Source: a virus. From it: a DNA stretch of 32,379 bases. The position numbers and the translations under genes were made by a program. The stretch is taken from the IMG/VR virus record IMGVR_UViG_3300031720_000013, positions 1-32,379 of that record; one strand, written 5' to 3'. Within the stretch, counting starts at the first letter, position 1; every line of letters starts with the position of its first letter. Under the pieces are notes generated by a model. The model saw only the letters and a program-made list of their open reading frames with translations. It was not told the origin of the DNA and made no database searches. Shown in pieces: positions 29,788 through 32,379 of the stretch.

Positions 29788-31040
29788 TGCCAACAATCGG
29801 ACGCGACCCAGAGGTCACCAAGAACGAGATCGAAGCCGGCAAAGAAGGCGGCAAGCTCGTTGGTCAGGCTGGCGACACGCTCGCTGGCCAGTATCAGTCC
29901 GGTGCGCGCGAGGCGACGCAGCAGGCTTCCGTGTTCGGTGGGCTGGCGCAGCAAGGCGAGCAACTGAAGGAGCAGAAGCGCAGCAACCAGGTGCACGAAG
30001 CCGAGGTCGAGGACCAGCAGGACATCGAACGCGCTGACCGTGGCCTCGAGCAACAGGGCGAGACCCGCGCCGATCGTCTCCGTCGGGAGATGGAGCAGGG
30101 CCGCCAGGATAAGCAGATGAACGAGCCCCTCGAGGTGCAGGGGCCGGACAGCAAGACCGGCGTCGTGCAGAGCGAGCAGCGCAAGTCGCTCGACACCAGC
30201 AAGGCGGTCAGCAACCAGATGAGCGCGCAGGCTCGCTACCTGAACGCCCTGAAGAGCTACAACGGCAGCAAGATCACCGGCGACAAGGAGCTCGAGAAGA
30301 GCGAGCTCAAGAGCCTGCAGCAGCCGATCGAGTCCGCGTCGCGGCTGTTCGACGAGGGCAAGAACGGCAAGCTCACCGAGAGCCAGTGGGGCGAGATCAA
30401 GGATCTGGCGGCCGGCAATCCTGACCCGCAGCTGCAGGCCGAGCTGTCGCAGCCGAAGACGCAGTTCAGCAAGCTGGGCCCTGCCACCGGCAGGTTCCTG
30501 CAGAGCCGCATCAACTTCACCGCGCTCACCTTCATGGCGCACACCGGCGAGATGCCAGACGGCAAGCTCGTCGACATGGCGAGCCCGGAAATGCAGCAAT
30601 TCACCAACGTTGCCGGCGGCGTGCAGGACCACCTGCGCCAATGGGACGAGCTCACGGGAGGGGCGATGTCGGAGTCCTTGGGGATCGACACGCTGGCGAA
30701 GCGCAATCAGGTCGTGCGCCAGATGGCGGCAAACGCGATGCTCAAGCAGATGCAACCGCTGCCACAAGGCAACGGCAGCGAACCTGTGCCATCGCAAGGA
30801 GGCCCGAGTGCCCGACCTCAGCAACCCCAACCTGGATCCCCAGCCGGCCCCGCACCCGACGTCAACCGCAAGCCCCAGCTTGGAGCCCCAGGTAGCAACC
30901 CCAACGCCCGCACCGATGAGGAGCAGCTCCGCGCCCGAGAGGACGCAGGAGTCAGAGCCCAGCAAGCAGCCGACGAGCAGCGTCGAAACGGCGGTGGCGG
31001 AGCTGAATACACCCGACGAAGAATCGGGGGCGGATACTGA
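29787..31040 (+). CDS. internal virion/ejection-type protein (charged coiled coil)
   Basis: ATG 29787 overlaps the previous stop (TAATG); the open frame before it is not needed. The 417-residue product is long, helical and charged (LAQQGEQLKEQKRSNQVHEA, DQQDIERADRGLEQQGETRA), with a folded-looking middle near FLQSRINFTALTFMAHTGEM. It ends in a Pro/Gln/Gly-rich tail (about residues 330-417), with RIGGGY last. The first 85% has the make-up of ejection or core proteins. The tail overlaps the start of the next gene by 233 bases in another frame. Confidence 0.5.
   Translation: MPTIGRDPEVTKNEIEAGKEGGKLVGQAGDTLAGQYQSGAREATQQASVFGGLAQQGEQLKEQKRSNQVHEAEVEDQQDIERADRGLEQQGETRADRLRREMEQGRQDKQMNEPLEVQGPDSKTGVVQSEQRKSLDTSKAVSNQMSAQARYLNALKSYNGSKITGDKELEKSELKSLQQPIESASRLFDEGKNGKLTESQWGEIKDLAAGNPDPQLQAELSQPKTQFSKLGPATGRFLQSRINFTALTFMAHTGEMPDGKLVDMASPEMQQFTNVAGGVQDHLRQWDELTGGAMSESLGIDTLAKRNQVVRQMAANAMLKQMQPLPQGNGSEPVPSQGGPSARPQQPQPGSPAGPAPDVNRKPQLGAPGSNPNARTDEEQLRAREDAGVRAQQAADEQRRNGGGGAEYTRRRIGGGY
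30796..30802 (+). promoter_or_regulatory. strong ribosome-binding site deciding an internal start
   Basis: AAGGAGG lies five bases before GTG 30808, the best Shine-Dalgarno match noticed in the window. It supports starting the last gene inside the coding sequence of the previous one rather than after its stop at 31040. Confidence 0.7.
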
Positions 31041-32379
31041 GCAGCAGGAAGAGCCGCAGGGCCAAGGTGAGGATGGCCCCTTCCTGCACGATCACGTCGC
31101 CGCGCAGCAGATCCATCAGCTGACGCAGGGCATCGACAAGGCGGTCCGCTCTGGTGACGCCACGAAGGCGAAGGAGCTGATGGACCAGCAGTTCGCTGCG
31201 GTGATGCAGGGGCTGTTCACCGACGAAGTGGCTCGAGGCAGCGGCCATCCGCTTCTCGCCAACCCTGCGATGGCCGAGTCCGATCCACAGGTCGCGCTCG
31301 CCGCGGTGTCGATGCAGCTGGCTCGACGTGAGCACCTGATCAGCGGCGTGCTGCAGCAACACGGATGGAACGACATCGCCAAGTTCGGCCAATCGATCGT
31401 CGAGCAATACAAGGCACGCAACAAGGCGCCGCTGATCAAGGAGACGGCTGGGATGTCTCCGCAGCAACTGCAGGAGATGACCTACCAGTTCGAGCCGGTG
31501 AAGGTCGATCCCAACGAGATCGCGACCTACCGGCAGAAGCTCGTCAAGCTCGACAACGACATGAAGTCGCTCGGGACCTCCGTGTGGAGAGACGCACGGA
31601 CTGCACGCATCGCTGCCGTGCTCAACGCCGAAGCTGGACCTGGAACACCTGGTTACCTGCAGAGCCGAGAGCAGAGCATCACCGAGCAGATGCCGTGGTA
31701 TGCGCGTGCAACGCTGCCGATCGCTGTCGGAGCGGAGGCTGCGCTGCAGACCTCGGTCAACCTGGGGATGGAGATGGCGGCGACCCTGCAGCGGCTCGGT
31801 GTGCTGTCACTGGATGGCCTCACCGACGGCAAGGCGGCCGCGCACTACAACTCGCCGACCGCGTGGGTGCAGGACAGCGACGGCCGCTGGTTCAACAACG
31901 GAGGCAGGGTTGGCGCCAGCGAGCTCTACGCCGGCGTCTGGCACATGCTGACCGGCAACCTGATCGACCAGCAGATGGCCGAATACGGGGACGCCAAGGC
32001 GGCCGCGGTGATGCGCGAGCACGGGATCGAGTCGTTCGCCACCGGCGTTGGCCAGATCGTCGGGTCGACGCTGCCCTTCCTTGCGACCGGCGGCATGGCA
32101 CTGCGCGGCGGCAGCCTGATCGGCGAGGGCCTTGGTTGGCTCGCCACCGGTGGCCGCGCTGCAGAGTCGCTTGGCAGGGCGGCCAAGCTCACCCGGCTGC
32201 TGGCAGCGACGGCGGGCCAAGGAGCCGCCCTTGGTGCCTACGAGGCGGCGGAGAACGGCCGGATCGAGGGGTATGGGGCGGCGTTCGCGCACGGTGCCAC
32301 GATGGCGATCCCGCTCATGCTGATCGGCCAGATGGGCAAGTCCACGGAGCGCCTGCTGCAGCGCACCCAAAAGATCCCT
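30808..32379 (+). CDS. large internal virion-type protein, partial (C-terminus cut)
   Basis: GTG 30808 with AAGGAGG upstream starts a frame open to the right edge: 524 codons so far. The first ~85 residues are Pro/Ser/Glu-rich (VPDLSNPNLDPQPAPHPTST as encoded). Then come a charged helical part (QQIHQLTQGIDKAVRSGDAT, LARREHLISGVLQQHGWNDI) and, from about residue 290, Ala/Gly-rich hydrophobic stretches (ARATLPIAVGAEAALQTSVN; GQIVGSTLPFLATGGMALRG; AFAHGATMAIPLMLIGQMG). Such stretches, in a long helical protein after two smaller ejection-type genes, fit the largest ejection protein of podoviruses (T7 gp16/P22 gp16-like), which helps DNA cross the inner membrane. Any catalytic domain would lie beyond the window. 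Confidence 0.6.
   Translation, partial: MPDLSNPNLDPQPAPHPTSTASPSLEPQVATPTPAPMRSSSAPERTQESEPSKQPTSSVETAVAELNTPDEESGADTEQQEEPQGQGEDGPFLHDHVAAQQIHQLTQGIDKAVRSGDATKAKELMDQQFAAVMQGLFTDEVARGSGHPLLANPAMAESDPQVALAAVSMQLARREHLISGVLQQHGWNDIAKFGQSIVEQYKARNKAPLIKETAGMSPQQLQEMTYQFEPVKVDPNEIATYRQKLVKLDNDMKSLGTSVWRDARTARIAAVLNAEAGPGTPGYLQSREQSITEQMPWYARATLPIAVGAEAALQTSVNLGMEMAATLQRLGVLSLDGLTDGKAAAHYNSPTAWVQDSDGRWFNNGGRVGASELYAGVWHMLTGNLIDQQMAEYGDAKAAAVMREHGIESFATGVGQIVGSTLPFLATGGMALRGGSLIGEGLGWLATGGRAAESLGRAAKLTRLLAATAGQGAALGAYEAAENGRIEGYGAAFAHGATMAIPLMLIGQMGKSTERLLQRTQKIP

Noticed and set aside
29784-30965. 393-codon open frame antisense to an ejection gene
   Set aside because: It is Leu/Ala/Val/Arg-rich mirror of a Glu/Gln/Lys-rich coiled-coil gene; no supporting start or neighbour overlap.

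Overview
The window is a GC-rich stretch of a double-stranded DNA tailed bacteriophage. A large terminase, portal, major capsid protein and tail/ejection genes are all present. I see no tape measure, tail tube or sheath gene, while an adaptor-like protein, a propeller-like tail protein and Gln/Ala-rich ejection-type proteins follow the capsid gene. This suggests a short-tailed (podovirus-like) virion. The host cannot be named from the sequence; GC content and codon use fit a high-GC, probably Gram-negative, bacterium. Neither end of the genome is visible: a gene is cut at each edge.

Layout. Positions 1-5130 are coded on the minus strand: an SNF2-type helicase followed by a string of tiny genes (zinc fingers and one-helix membrane proteins), and upstream of it a second string of tiny genes. 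The two strings are separated by a 0.6 kb non-coding stretch with a good intrinsic terminator. Positions 5131-5600 form the divergent control region, with GGTTGC/GCAACC motifs, palindromes and a purine/pyrimidine hairpin. From 5601 to the end everything is on the plus strand. First come small early-type genes, including a likely anti-CBASS Acb2 homologue. Next are a candidate small terminase, the large terminase, and a block of three sugar-transfer-type genes. The portal, scaffold candidate, major capsid protein, zinc-ribbon genes and a collagen-like fibre follow. The module ends with the tail adaptor, the tail propeller, a repeat-bearing tail fibre and the ejection proteins.

How the parts work together. 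Most neighbouring genes overlap by four bases (ATGA, GTGA, one TTGA) or by one (TAATG), so translation is probably coupled through each strand's operon. These overlaps decide many starts, often GTG. The terminase, portal, scaffold and capsid genes build and fill the head, and the adaptor, propeller and fibre genes make the tail. The three glycosyltransferase-like genes lie inside the virion module. Because the collagen-like fibre carries 25 Gly-X-Thr triplets, they may glycosylate the virion. That link is an inference and is the most interesting system-level idea here. Other points of note are two long hairpins bracketing the capsid gene, a zinc ribbon in frame behind the capsid amber stop, a 233-base dual-coding overlap of two ejection genes, and a frameshifted zinc-finger gene.
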